From assembly GCA_030323885.1 (NCBI GenBank), contig CM059198.1:74547045-74611044 (forward strand): 64,000 bases of DNA, given 5' to 3'. Both the position numbers and the translations under genes were made by a program. The number at the start of each line of letters is the position of its first letter. Position 1 is the stretch's first letter. This stretch comes from Branchipolynoe longqiensis (taxonomy: Eukaryota; Annelida; Polychaeta; Phyllodocida; Polynoidae). Positions 33,060 through 44,214 of the stretch are shown here, one piece after another. Below the pieces are notes generated by a model that worked only from the letters and a program-made list of their open reading frames with translations, was not told where the DNA came from and did no database searches.

Positions 33060-33102
33060 CGTTGGAGTTTTACGTCCGGGCAACATCTAAGGTTATATGA
33101 GA
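33060..33102 (-). repeat. SINE-A 3'-end fragment
   Basis: GTTGGAGTTTTACGTCCGGG followed by CAACATCTAAGGTTATATGA matches the inverted extreme 3' end of SINE-A. Confidence 0.55.
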
Positions 33103-34471
33103 TGGGTCATTGGTCTGGATGCAGTTGAGACTAGTCCTTTCAAGACAAGTACACTTTTGAATATAATTTTCGCTGTGGAGACAGTCTTGTGTTGCTATAT
33201 GTTTCACATGCTGAATAAAATCACATACCCAGGGAGGGGGGGGGGGGAGGGGTGTGTGTGTGTGGGGGGGGGGGGCCCTGTCAGTATCAAATGAACAATT
33301 GTAGTCACCTAGTCGGAATAGTGTTGGCAGTGTTCAACTAATAGTAACTATTGGTCATTGAACTAAATGCTGTCAATTAGTTACTGATAGAAAGAAAAAC
33401 TCACTAAAATTTAGGTCACATAGGAACAGCCACCTTGTACATCAGCTTAGTAAGGAGGGGCACCCAGGTTCGAACCCCCATGTGGGAGCGAGATTGAGAT
33501 AGTACCCAGCCTCTCCTATACAGACAAGGAGCTAACAAATATGATGTCCACGAGAAATCTTATCAACAGATCCTTTAAAAAAAACACACACATCGAATAA
33601 ACCACTAAAAACAGGCCAATTGTACACGTTTGTGAATTATGATGACCAGTGTACAACTATACAAATTAGATCCTTTGAATTAAACTTGAGGAGAGCCAGC
33701 TTGCATTTCATCCCACATGAAAAACCTTGAATATATAACACACTTTCATCTTACTAAAGACATTACTAACTTCCATTAATTTCCTAGTGACCTATATTAG
33801 CAATTGTTCTATTAACATCAAATATATGCGCTTTTGAAACTGCATATGTACATCAACGCACAGGTTATTTGTTGCAAAGGGTGACATTTGATAACCATTC
33901 ACAAGGCTGCCCAAGTAGAATCTCTCCGCCAGTGCTTCATCCAGGAATTATGTGATATATAACGTATTATATGAATATAAAGGGGTGGAACATTCTTGTG
34001 ATATTTATTCCACTTTTATTATGCATGCTATTTATTATTTATCCATACTCCTGATCAGCCGATTTGCTGTGGGCCAATCCCCTTGTTTGGCGCCACCAGC
34101 GTCGGGTCACCCGCCTTTACACACCGTTTTGCGTCACATGAGCCTAGATTTTAAACGAGAAATTTTAGATTCTAAATCGGAGGCTTCCACCACTCCTCGC
34201 TTTGTGTCTTTCTCCGACTAGGGCATAGCCATCTCTTATAACTGGGATAAACACTATTTAATAATAACCAACTGAACTTATCTTAAAGCACAACATTCCA
34301 AAATAGTAAAGTCACACAATTTCTATTTAAACTTCTAACCAAGCAAATGCAATCCTTGTAACGGCCTGATATATTATACAGGGCCGGATGCCTTAGAGTA
34401 TATTGCATTCTGGGTATTTCTGATCAGAAAGACTGCAGGGTCATCCATAGCAATGTAGTGCTAACGAAAAT
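33103..34471. other. Intergenic sequence with G-run; possible tRNA-like fragment
   Basis: G-runs at 33234-33276. A B-box-like CCCAGGTTCGAACCCCCATG lies at about 33466-33485 without a convincing full tRNA-like fold. A 89-codon frame at 33952-34221 has no recognisable domain. Confidence 0.45.
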
Positions 34472-34668
34472 ACAGTAAAACCTCTCTAAATCGACTGACC
34501 ATGGGACTCACTTTAAATGGTCCATTTAGGAAGGTGATCGGTTTAGGAAGGTTTAATTAAAATCGTTACAATGGTATTATATGGGCGTTCGTTTGGGACC
34601 CAAATAAAGCAATAAATTTAGAGGATTGGACGATCTGTGGAGGTGGTCGTTAAAGAGGTTTTACTGTA
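34472..34668. mobile_element. Mariner-type MITE, CAGTAAAACCTC ends
   Basis: TACAGTAAAACCTCTCTAAA at the left and AGAGGTTTTACTGTA at the right give terminal repeats bordered by TA. The length is about 195 bp. Interior blocks are shared with 19352-19533 (GGTCCATTTAGGAAGG, GGGACCCAAATAAA). Confidence 0.83.
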
Positions 34669-36126
34669 CTGCTAAATCATCAGAAGCTATTCGCCATAGC
34701 TCACTCAATGGAAGGGAATACCCAGAGAGGGTACCTAAATAACAAGACACTAGATACCTTACATTATTACACAACAATAGCTAATGTATGTATTAGTATT
34801 TAATATGATATTTATATCACAACACAAACCCAATAGGGCAGGCACTTACTGCCTATACTATACAACACAAACAGAAGCTAAACACTTCATAAATAAAATA
34901 ATTAAAATTATACATACATTTATGGCAACATATTTTATAAGTTGATATATATATACACATATATAATGTAGATATACACATGTATATGCGTATATATACA
35001 TTCACAAGTTTATATATGCATACATGTATACACACAGCTGCCAACCATTAGAATTTCTGCGGAATCATTACGATTTTCTGCCTTACAGTACGCAATTACG
35101 TCCGTAGTCTGAAACATTATGGTAAAGCCGCCTTTTCCCCGCAGCTACAAATGTATATATATTTATATATATTTATATATAATATATATGTGTGCAATAT
35201 ATATCCAATATACTTCTGAGTGACTAAATCAATCCTTATATGAATATATTGTTGAGGGTATTTTTTTTACAAACGAAGAAAAGAAACATGACGACTAGAG
35301 CAGGCCTCGAACCCACACTTCTGCCATTCAGGGGCTGGGGTCCTAACCATGCGGCTCTCTAAGCCACAAATATGAAGTGGAAATGTGCTATGTAAGCAAT
35401 ATTTCACGATTCACCCAATTTGTCGCAATTCGCGTGAAAACGATTACGCTTTCCTATTTTCAAATGTTGGCAGCTATGTGTATATATATATATGAGCTTT
35501 GGCGTCTCACCCACTACACTAGTGTTGTTATTATTATTATATCAGATGCAAATCAAACCGTAGATAATTCATTTATTTGAATTTCACTTGCAACAGAGCA
35601 GATCCTTCAGTCATGATGTAAAGCAATCCATTTTACATTCATGTGAAAAGTGACACCACATTCTCTGTAAAACGAAGGCTTAAATGCAAACTTGATTTAC
35701 ACGACAACTTTGTTGACCTCCGGGTTTGCAAGGAAGCCTCAAAGGTGTCTCTCTTTTCCCGATTTCGATCGCCTTCCAATGTATAGCTTAAGTAGCAATG
35801 TTTGAAATCATTTCAAAATAAAACCACATTGCACCGAGTGTCCTAAAATAACAGATCAAACAAGCCTCATTTTGGACTAGGAAAATATTTGTAAACACAA
35901 GAATAACATTTCACTGATGGGAAAAGTACACAAAATAATGTCAATTAATATTTGTCAAAGGGTCGGTATACACATTATTATTTTTAACAAAATAAAAAGA
36001 CTTCGAAGCTTCCCCCAATTATGTCTAGTTTGCAGGAGTGAGAAGTAAACCTAGTTTTAACCACTACCCCCTAGAACACCTCCTGCAAATGTACTGTACT
36101 GCAGTCTCTTACCCACACTCATTTCA
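34669..36126. other. Intergenic AT-rich sequence; one tRNA-like remnant
   Basis: Contains TA-rich tracts (34935-35035, 35150-35200). At 35285-35372 is a minus-strand tRNA-like segment (B-box-like GGGTTCGAGGCCTG, then AGAGAGCCGCATGGTTAGGA), which is probably a SINE remnant. No exon is supported. Confidence 0.4.
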
Positions 36127-36735
36127 ACATGCATAGTCCGATGAAAGCATCAACATTTCGGAACCAAAACACTTATTTAGATTTGATTCTGTATATCTAA
36201 CTTAGATGCCAGTACACTTATTTAGATTTGATTCTGTATATCTAACTTAGATGCTTGTACACTTATTTAGATTTGATTCTGTATATCTAACTTAGATGCT
36301 TGTACACTTATTTAGATTTGATTCTGTATATCTAACTTAGATGCTTGTACACTTATTTAGATTTGATTCTGTATATCTAACTTAGATGCTTGTACACTTA
36401 TTTAGATTTGTTTCTGTATATCTAACTTAGATGCTTGTACACTTATTTAGATTTGATTCTGTATATCTAACTTAGATGCTTGTACACTTATTTAGGTCTT
36501 ATTCTGTATATCTAACTTAGATGCTTGTACACTTATTTAGATTTGTTTCTGTATATCTAACTTAGATGCTTGTACACTTATTTAGATTTGATTCTGTATA
36601 TCTAACTTAGATGCTAGTACACTTATTAACCATTTGTTGCTGCACAGAATTTAGAAAGGAATACTTTGTCAACCTAACATATTTATCTCAAAATATAGGA
36701 GAAACTCAAAACCATCGGACTATGCAACTTTAACA
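36127..36735 (+). mobile_element. MITE with internally expanded 45-bp minisatellite
   Basis: The ends (TGCATAGTCCGATGAAAGCA; CATCGGACTATGCAACTTTAA) belong to the AAAGCTGCATAGTCC family. The internal block ACACTTATTTAGATTTGATT + CTGTATATCTAACTTAGATGCTTGT, single in other copies, is present about ten times (36172-36625). Confidence 0.9.
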
Positions 36736-37204
36736 GTTATGTATAAATTATGTATTAAATACGCACTCAATTAACTTTTTAATATTTGGATGGAACAAAG
36801 GTTATACTTATATGGCCGTGTTATAGATATTCATTTAACTACAAAGAACTAACCAATATTTAATTAATTGGTACCGGTTAGGATTATATTAGATAGCATT
36901 GAGAGATCAGATTATCATCCCTGCAGAGAGAATACACCGGATATGACCGAAAAGGTCACCACACACTTCTACCAGCCTCCTAACGTGAATAAGCCATGTC
37001 GCAGTCAATCCATGTAAAGAGGTCACGTGATATTCACAGACCACCCTATACTAGCAACTTTCCCCGAGAAACACTTAATGGGTCATACACACGGAACAGC
37101 TTTTTGGGATGCGCTTATTTTGTTCCATTTTGTTTACACTATAAATTGAGATGAACAAAGCCTGAGTTAGAACTGTCTGAGATTATACTGCACCCATCCA
37201 GGTT
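36736..37204. other. Intergenic sequence without recognised features
   Basis: AT-rich. It lies downstream of the phosphofructokinase poly(A) site on the minus strand. No gene is seen. Confidence 0.5.
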
Positions 37205-37450
37205 CCCACAAGGTAGAATTGTCAGCGGAAGCCATGTGGTCAGCGGAAGCCATGTGGTCACCAGAAGCCATGTGGTCACCAGAAGCCATTTGGTCACCGG
37301 AAGCTACATGGTCACCGGAAGCCATGTGGTCACCGGAAGTTATATGGTCATTGGAAGCCATATGGTCACGGGAAGCCATGTGGTCACCGGAAGCCATGGG
37401 GTCACCGGAACTTATGTGGTCACTGGAAGCCATGACAACCAGAAGCCATA
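37205..37450. repeat. 18-bp minisatellite beyond the phosphofructokinase 3' end
   Basis: GAAGCCATGTGGTCACCG and variants are repeated about 13 times. The unit is six codons long and creates 90-106-codon open frames on both strands without biological support. Confidence 0.9.
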
Positions 37451-37488
37451 TATCCACTGGAAGTCAAATACCCACCAGAAAAAAACCT

Positions 37489-37494
37489 TTTATT
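37489..37494 (-). promoter_or_regulatory. Candidate poly(A) signal of phosphofructokinase
   Basis: AATAAA on the minus strand (TTTATT on plus) lies about 87 nt past the stop codon at 37581. A G/T-rich stretch follows in the transcript direction (TTCTGGTGGGTATTTG). Confidence 0.55.
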
Positions 37495-37580
37495 ACCGTA
37501 AGTCAAATGCTCAACTCATGAAAAACATGTCAAGTGTGTTCCGTTTGGTTGAGTAACAACATGCTGGCTGTATGGCACGT

Positions 37581-37722
37581 CTAAGCCACGAGTCCATCTT
37601 CAACATCAATTTGTTCGGCACCTCCAATGACTGAAATAGCCTCATAATTAGATTCGTGTTTCGCCATGATTCTGAGAAGCGGTCGCAGCTTCAGCCACCA
37701 CTGTTCTTTCGGGATGCGATGC
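37581..37722 (-). CDS. PFK: Phosphofructokinase last coding exon
   Basis: The acceptor (TTCTTTATAG in transcript sense) lies above 37722. The first base completes a Lys codon. The exon reads [40 protein letters not shown] and EDGLVA, then a TAG stop at 37581-37583. [14 protein letters not shown] is a hallmark of animal phosphofructokinase C-termini, and its Arg contributes to the fructose-2,6-bisphosphate site. The short tail after [13 protein letters not shown] is variable between species. Confidence 0.95.
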
Positions 37723-37959
37723 CTATAAAGAAAAGTGTATAAAATATGTTTCAATGGCACTGTAGGAGCCTATCATAGCATGGATCAGGAATGAGACCAA
37801 TTTTGAAATAATCGTTTTTTTTTAAAGAATACATTAATTTCAGAGCTAGAATTTATAGAGAACAATTATAGGAATATTTGTAAACAACTAATTGCTTCTC
37901 CCCGACAAGAGAAAGGTTGGTGTGTTGATTAGTTGACTGTATAACAGAATAGATGCTTT

Positions 37960-40615
37960 ATGGTGCTGCTACCCTCGGTTCACACTCTCCACACATCCCT
38001 GTCCTCACTCTCCACGCCCCTAGTCTCACTCTCCACACCCCCGGTACTCACTCCCCGTCACCCGGTCCTCACTCTCCACACACCCCGGTCCTCACTCTCC
38101 ACACACCTCGGTCCTCACTCTCCACACACTCCGGTCCTCACTCCCCGTCCCCCAGTCCTCACTCCACAACCCTGTTTCTCACTCTCCACACCCCGGTCCT
38201 CAGTCCCCGTCACCCCTTACTCACTCCCAGTCCCTCGGTCCTCACTCTCCACACCCAAGGTCCTCACTCTCCACACCCCAGGTACTCACTCCCCGTCCCC
38301 CGGTCCTCACTCTCCACACCCCCGGTCCTCACTCTCCACACACCCGTCCTCACTCCGGGTCCCCCAGTCCTCACTCTCCACACCCAAGGTCCTCACTCTC
38401 CACACCCCTGGTAATCACTCCCTGTTCCCCGGTCCTCACTCTCCACACACCCCGGTCCTCAGTCCCCGTCACCCCGGTCCTCACTCTCCACACCCCCGGT
38501 CCTCACTCTCCACACACCTCGTCCTCACTCTCCACACACCTCGTCCTCACTCTCCACACACCTCGTCCTCACTCTCCACACACCTCGTCCTCACTCTCCA
38601 CACCCCTGTCCTCACTCTCCACACACCTGTCCTCACTCCACACCCCACGGTCCTCACTCTCCATACCCCCGGTCCTCTCCTCACTCTCCACATCCCCGGT
38701 CCTCACCTCACTCTCCAACCCCCCATCCTCACTCTCCACACCACACGGTCCTCACTCGCCATACCCCACGGTCCTCACTCCCCACACCCCCGTCCTCACT
38801 CTCCACACCCCATGGTCCACTCTCTACACACAATGGTCCTCACTCTCCACACCCCCAGTCCTCAATCTCCACACCCCAGGTCCTCACTCTCCACACCCTC
38901 GGTCCTCACTCCACATCCCCGGTCCACACTCCACACGCCGATCCTCACTCCCCGTCCCCCGGTCCTCACTCTCCACACACCCGGTCCTCACTCCACATCC
39001 CCCGGTCCTCACTCCCCATTCCCCAGTCCTCACTCCCCATCCCCCGGTCCTCACTCCCCATCCCCCGATCCTCACTCCCCATCCCCCGGTCCTCACTCCC
39101 CATCCCCCGGTCCTCACTCCATATCCCCGGTCCTCACTCCTCACTCCCCATTCCCCGGTCCTCACTCCCCATCCCCCGGTCCTCACTCCACATCCCCTGG
39201 TCCTCACTCCCCATCTCCCGGTCCTCACTCCCCATCTCCCGGTCCTCACTCCCCATCCCCCGGTCCTCACTCCCCATCCACCGGTCCTCACTCCCCATCC
39301 CCCGGTCCTCACTCCCCATCCCTCGTTCTCACTCCCCATCCCCAGGTTCTCACTCCCATCCCCGGTCCTCACTCCCCATCCCCGGTCCTCACTCCCCATC
39401 CCCGGTTCTCACTCCCCATCCCCCGGTTCTCACTCCCCATCCCCCGGTTCTCACTCCCCATCCCCCAGTTCTCACTCCCCATCACCTGGTTCTCACTCCC
39501 CATCCCCCGGTTCTCACTCCCCATCCCCCGGTTCTCACTCCCCATCCCCCGGTTCTCACTCCCCATCCCCTGGTTCTCACTCCCCATCCCCTGGTTCTCA
39601 CTCCCCATCCCCCGGTCCTCACTCCCCATCTCCCGTCCTCACTCCCCATCCCCCGGTTCTCACTCCCCATCCCCGGTCCTCACTCCCCATCACCTGGTTC
39701 TCACTCCCCATCCCCTGGTTCTCACTCCCCATCCCCCGGTCCTCACTCCCCATCTCCTGTCCTCACTCCCCATCCCCCGGTTCTCACTCCCCATCCCCCG
39801 GTCCTCACTCCCATCCCCCGGTTCTCACTCCCCATCCCCCGGTTCTCACTCCCCATCTCCCGTCCTCACTCCCCATCCCCCGGTTCTCACTCCCCATCCC
39901 CCGGTTCTCACTCCCCATCCCCCAGTTCTCACTCCCCATCACCTGGTTCTCACTCCCCATCCCCCGGTTCTCACTCCCCATCCCCCGGTTCTCACTCCCC
40001 ATCCCCGGTTCTCACTCCCCATCCCCTGGTTCTCACTCCCCATCCCCTGGTTCTCACTCCCCATCCCCCGGTCCTCACTCCCCATCTCCCGTCCTCACTC
40101 CCCATCCCCCGGTTCTCACTCCCCATCCCCCGGTCCTCACTCCCCATCACCTGGTTCTCACTCCCCATCCCCTGGTTCTCACTCCCCATCCCCCGGTCCT
40201 CACTCCCCATCTCCTGTCCTCACTCCCCATCCCCCGGTTCTCACTCCCCATCCCCCGGTCATCACTCCCCATCCCCCGGTTCTCACTCCCCATCCCCCGG
40301 TCCTCACTCCCCATCCCTCGCTTCTCACTCCCCATCCCCCAGTTCTCACTCCCCATCCCCCACTTCTCACTCCCCATCCCCAGTTCTCACTCCCCATCCC
40401 CCAGTCCTCACTCCCCATCTCCCGTCCTCACTCCCCATCCCCCGGTCCTCATTCCCCATCCCCCGGTTCTCACTCCCCATCCCCCGGTCCTCACTCCCCA
40501 TCCCTCGCTTCTCACTCCCCATCCCCCAGTTCTCACTCCCCATCCCCCGGTCCTCACTCCCCATCCCCCGGTCCTCTCCCCGTACTCCGGTCCTCACTCC
40601 CCGTGGCCCAGAACC
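37960..40615. repeat. 21-bp minisatellite, 2.65 kb, fills a phosphofructokinase intron
   Basis: Units such as TCCTCACTCCCCATCCCCCG(G) are repeated more than 110 times. The first third (to about 38960) uses a related CTCTCCACACCCC form. The unit is seven codons, so an 892-codon Ser/Pro/His frame runs along the plus strand and Gly/Ser/Glu/Arg frames run on the minus strand. These are repeat artefacts. On the transcribed sense (minus) strand every unit has GGGG runs, giving G-quadruplex potential. Confidence 0.94.
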
Positions 40616-40707
40616 TATTCTTATCCCCCCGGTTCTGAGTTTGCTTGCATGCGCACAAAATGACCCCAGCCTGGCCTAGTTGCGGGGAAAGTCGCAGTGC
40701 GCCTTAC

Positions 40708-40813
40708 TTGAAGTCGGTTTGTTCCTTCAGCTCCTCCGTGGGGGTGAACATCGACTGGCGCTTCACGATGCCAAGTAGGGTGGCGGTCTCGGGAATATTC
40801 GTGTAGATTTTGC
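40708..40813 (-). CDS. PFK: Phosphofructokinase exon
   Basis: The acceptor CTGCAG lies above 40813 and the donor GTAAGG below 40708 (transcript sense). The first two bases finish a Gly codon. It reads KIYTNIPETATLLGIVKRQS, MFTPTEELKEQTDF and two bases of a Lys codon. The family shows the same pattern (GxIxxNxPxxxxVLGxxKR...F.P..ELK.QTDF). Both junction phases match neighbours. Confidence 0.95.
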
Positions 40814-40957
40814 CTGCAGTGATAACAACACGCTAAAGTAACATTCGATAGGTATGCCAACAAACTAAACTTAGACCACAAACATATCTGTAATCGGATT
40901 GTCACGTTCCACAGCCATGATATTTTTTGTGTGTGTGTACATTAGTTGATTAAGCAG

Positions 40958-41165
40958 GGGAAATTTCAATCGCAGATGATTGATCTTCCTCATTCCGCTG
41001 CTCCTTGCCCTATCCTAATAATGCTGAGCACCTGGCTAGGAAGCGACAAGTATTAATTGCTAAGTCATTGGTTTGACTCCACCAGGGTTCGAACCCATGA
41101 GCTCGAATCCCAGGATCTACCAAAACGGGTGACGGACGCTCAACTCATTCGGCCATCCTGTGAGA
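40958..41165 (-). mobile_element. tRNA-derived SINE-B (short tail), minus strand
   Basis: The inverted short tail (AGTTGATTAAGCAGGGGAAA, ATCTTCCTCATTCCGCTGCT) is followed by the inverted body and head (GGGTTCGAACCCATGAGCTC, CTCAACTCATTCGGCCATCC). The B-box region is duplicated, as in the copy at 6556. Confidence 0.85.
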
Positions 41166-41199
41166 TGTGTGTGCATGCAAAATGTATATGATACCTGAC

Positions 41200-41955
41200 T
41201 TTGCTGCTACTGCTGCTACTGCTACTACTATTACTACTACTGCTACTAATAATGCTGCTACTGCTACTACTACTACTACTGCTACTACTACTGCTACTAC
41301 TACTACTACTGCTACTACTACTACTACTGCTACTACTGCTGCTGTTGTTACTACTACTACTACTGCTGCTGCTACTGCTACTACTACTGCTGCTGCTACT
41401 ACTACTACTACTACTACTGCTGCTACTACTACTACTACTACTACTACTGCTGCTACTAATACTACTGCTACTAATACTACTGCTGCTACTACTGCTACTG
41501 CTACTGCTACTACTACTACTACTGCTGCTACTGCTACTACTACTACTGCTGCTACTACTACTACTGCTACTGCTACTACTGTTGCTGCTGCTACTACTAC
41601 TACTACTGCTGCTACTGTTACTACTACTACTGCTACTGCTGCTGTTACTACTACTACTGCTACTACTGCTGTTACTACTACTACTGTTACTGCTGCTGCT
41701 GTTACTACTACTACTGCTACTACTACTGTTACTACTACTACTGCTGTTACTACTGTTACTGCTGCTGTTACTACTACTGCTGCTGTTACTACTACTACTG
41801 CTGCTGTTACTACTACTACTGCTACTACTGCTGTTACTACTACTGCTGCTGCTGTTACTACTACTACTGCTGCTGCTGTTACTACTACTACTGCTACTAC
41901 TACTACTGTTACTACTACTACTGCTGTTACTACTACTACTACTACTACTGGTACT
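41200..41955. repeat. ACT/GCT trinucleotide array, about 750 bp
   Basis: Uninterrupted ACT and GCT triplets with rare GTT/AAT variants end about 45 bp below the donor of the exon at 42001-42103. It gives poly-Thr/Ala, poly-Leu and poly-Ser frames in different registers; none is taken as a gene. In the pre-mRNA it reads AGT/AGC triplets. Confidence 0.94.
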
Positions 41956-42000
41956 ACCTCTGCCCCTGCCCAGGTTCAAGAGGTGTGTAACTCGACTCAC

Positions 42001-42103
42001 CGTCCGGCTGCTTATATTTCTGCAGCTGTTCAATCAGTCTGGCCACACATTTGGCAGCCATCTTTGTTCCCATGTTGCGATCAAACGGCGATGGACAACC
42101 ACC
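42001..42103 (-). CDS. PFK: Phosphofructokinase exon
   Basis: The acceptor ATTCGCAG lies above 42103 and the donor GTGAGT below 42001. It starts in phase 0: [34 protein letters not shown] and one base of a Gly codon. GGxPSPFDRNxGTKM follows HMQQ of the previous exon exactly as in other animal phosphofructokinases. Confidence 0.95.
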
Positions 42104-42361
42104 CTGCGAATGAAAAGCATGTAAGAACAATGAAGATATTACTAGTTTTGTTGTTGTTAGCTATTATATATATATAACATAATCATGTACATTATACATA
42201 TGCATAAAAATTCTCCGGTGCGACTAACAATAAAGCGCATCCATTAGGGCGGTCATGTGTAGGCCTACTATGTACAGTGATAATAATGGACAATAATAAT
42301 TTCCCTTCCAAGCCTTGATACTCACATAACACTTATATATCACATAAATTATGCATATCTA

Positions 42362-42850
42362 GTGGCCTGCACTGACCTGTCAGGCAAGGAGCCGCATAAA
42401 CAGGTAGGTGTGGGTAGGGTGGTGATATCAGGGAGCCTAGGTGGTGTAATGGTTAGCACACTGGCCCAGAATGCAAAGAGATGTGGGTTTGAGTACCGCT
42501 CTAGACGCAATATTTCACATTTTCATCACTCCCCACTACACTGGTTGCCATGACCATGATCCTGTACAAGCTATGCACTGTATGGTTGTTGAACTTACCC
42601 TGCGTAAGTGTAAGTGCACTGCTTGTATGTATGTAATTGTAAGCATTAAAAGACTTACAATTCCAGGGGGACGAGTGTAGTGGTCTGCACTGACCTCTGA
42701 GGCAAGCAGCCACATAGACAGGTAGGCATGGGGTGTGTGGTGATATCAGAGAGCCTAGGTGGTGTAATGGTTAGCACATTGGCCCAGAATGCAAAGACAT
42801 GTGGGTTTGAGTCCCGCTCTAGGTGCAATATTTCCCTATTTTCATCACCC
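42362..42850 (+). repeat. Two tandem copies of a tRNA-Gln-like retroposon segment
   Basis: Blocks at about 42362-42540 and 42672-42850 are about 85-90% alike. Each has TGGTGTAATGGTTAGCACA (A box and D arm as in tRNA-Gln) and GTGGGTTTGAGTACCGCTCT or its -GTCCCGC- variant (B box). The tRNA-like part is 42434-42510 and 42754-42830. The acceptor stem does not close well, so I regard both as tRNA-derived retroposons, not functional tRNA genes. Confidence 0.65.
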
Positions 42851-43017
42851 CCCATGACACATACATATATGTATACAATTCTTTTGGGCTAGCAGAATTA
42901 AATATATATGTAGACAGTTCCTTATGGCCAGCATAATATAAAAGTACATGATTATGTCATATACGTACATATATGTTCTCAGTTCTTTGTGGCCAACAGA
43001 ATGTAAATGTACACAAT

Positions 43018-43251
43018 AGTGCTGCCCCACTGGGAAATCAGGCAACTGGCACTATGGTCCTATATCCCACTCAGTCACATTATCCTGACTTTGAGTTAAC
43101 CAGTCCTTGCCCTATCCTCTTAAAGCCGAGCGCTAGGCTAGGAAGTGACAAGTATCAATTTTATAAGTCATTGGTTTGACAACGACCGGGAACGAACTCC
43201 CGACCTTCTGCATGGGAGGCCCGTTCTTGACCGATTCGGCTACCATGCCCA
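43018..43251 (-). mobile_element. SINE-A, minus strand, 3'-truncated
   Basis: Inverted long-tail part (GTGCTGCCCCACTGGGAAAT), body (GTGACAAGTATCAATTTTAT) and head (GACCGATTCGGCTACCATGC). The outer 3' end is missing. Confidence 0.82.
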
Positions 43252-43717
43252 GTCTCTTGCGACCAAAGAAAACTACATAGGTTGTCAACCTACTTGCAAT
43301 CAATGCAAAAAACAACGGGGAGAAGAATGGTTGGTGACTGCATGGAAGAATCGGTTGGCAAGCGGTTGGAAAGTGGTCGAGTAGTGATTGGGCACTGATT
43401 TGTGACTAGTTTGTGACCAGTGTTCAATTACAGATCAGTCACAAATCAGTCACTAACGACTTGCCAACTGATTGCCAAACAATCGCCAAGTCGTCAATCA
43501 GTCAGCAACCAATCGCCAACCTATGAAAATGATCAGCGACCTCCGGGTGACCATTTTGGTCAAAAGAGGTTTTTGTTGCAACACCTGCAACCTCCTTGCA
43601 ACCAAAATAGTCGCCAGGTCAGCAACCACTGAGGACCAAGTAGAAACCTTTTTGCTCCCGACCCACTTTTGCTTAGTTGCAAGGTCACAAATGGTCGCAA
43701 GCCTAGTGTGACTGGGG
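43246..43717. mobile_element. MITE with CCCAGTC/CTTGCGACCA ends
   Basis: The left CCCAGTCTCTTGCGACCA pairs with the right TGGTCGCAAGCCTAGTGTGA + CTGGG. The interior carries repeated TTGCAACC/GGTTGCAA-type and AGTCACAAATCAGTCAC motifs. It is non-coding. Confidence 0.72.
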
Positions 43718-44023
43718 CAAAATCTAATTACCCCCCCCCCTCATCCCCCTGCACTAGCAGGGGTTGGGTGGGGGGTAATTCTCCAAACTACAATGTAAAT
43801 TAGCATGTGGAACAGCATGATGGAAATCCTGCGACTTTGTTGCCAACATTTGAAAATGTAATCTTTTTCACACGAATTGCAACCTATTGGGTGAATGGTG
43901 AAATACTGCGCGCCTAGCACATTTCCACTTGGGATTTGTTTGTTAATTTGTTTGTTTGTTAAATGATACAGGATTCGTAATGGTTGGCGGCTGCGTATAC
44001 AAACGACCGTGCGTTGCCCTCAC
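43718..44023. other. Unassigned intronic sequence
   Basis: A C-run near 43731-43741. Otherwise ordinary phosphofructokinase intron sequence leading to the exon at 44024. Confidence 0.5.
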
Positions 44024-44135
44024 CTGCTGCATGTGTCCGAGCACATTGAGCCGACAGTTGAAGTGCCCTTTGCCTTCCTCAGAGTACAGCTGGTGGATGA
44101 ATTCCGTTGTGTAATTGGGGTTCGCCTTCTCATTT
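44024..44135 (-). CDS. PFK: Phosphofructokinase exon
   Basis: The acceptor CGTCTAG lies above 44135 and the donor CAG|GTGAGG below 44024. The first base completes an Arg codon, then it reads [20 protein letters not shown] and [20 protein letters not shown]...NYTT(E/D)[10 protein letters not shown] and NVLGHMQQ are highly conserved. The Arg of NCRLNV and HMQQ line the fructose-2,6-bisphosphate site by homology. Confidence 0.97.
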
Positions 44136-44214
44136 CTAGACGAAACAACGCAACAAACTGACAGGCGTGACAGTGCTACTGCAGGGGCTCCTACTGCATC
44201 ATCAACTACAATCC

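Noticed and set aside
33952..34221. 89-codon plus-strand frame
   Set aside because: No domain or repeat evidence to support coding.
37960..40638. 892-codon Ser/Pro/His-rich frame (and Gly/Ser/Glu frames opposite)
   Set aside because: Produced by a 21-bp minisatellite inside a phosphofructokinase intron; no non-repeat domain.
41140..42177. Poly-Ser, poly-Leu and poly-Thr/Ala frames
   Set aside because: Trinucleotide array read in different registers, overlapping the real minus-strand exon 42001-42103.
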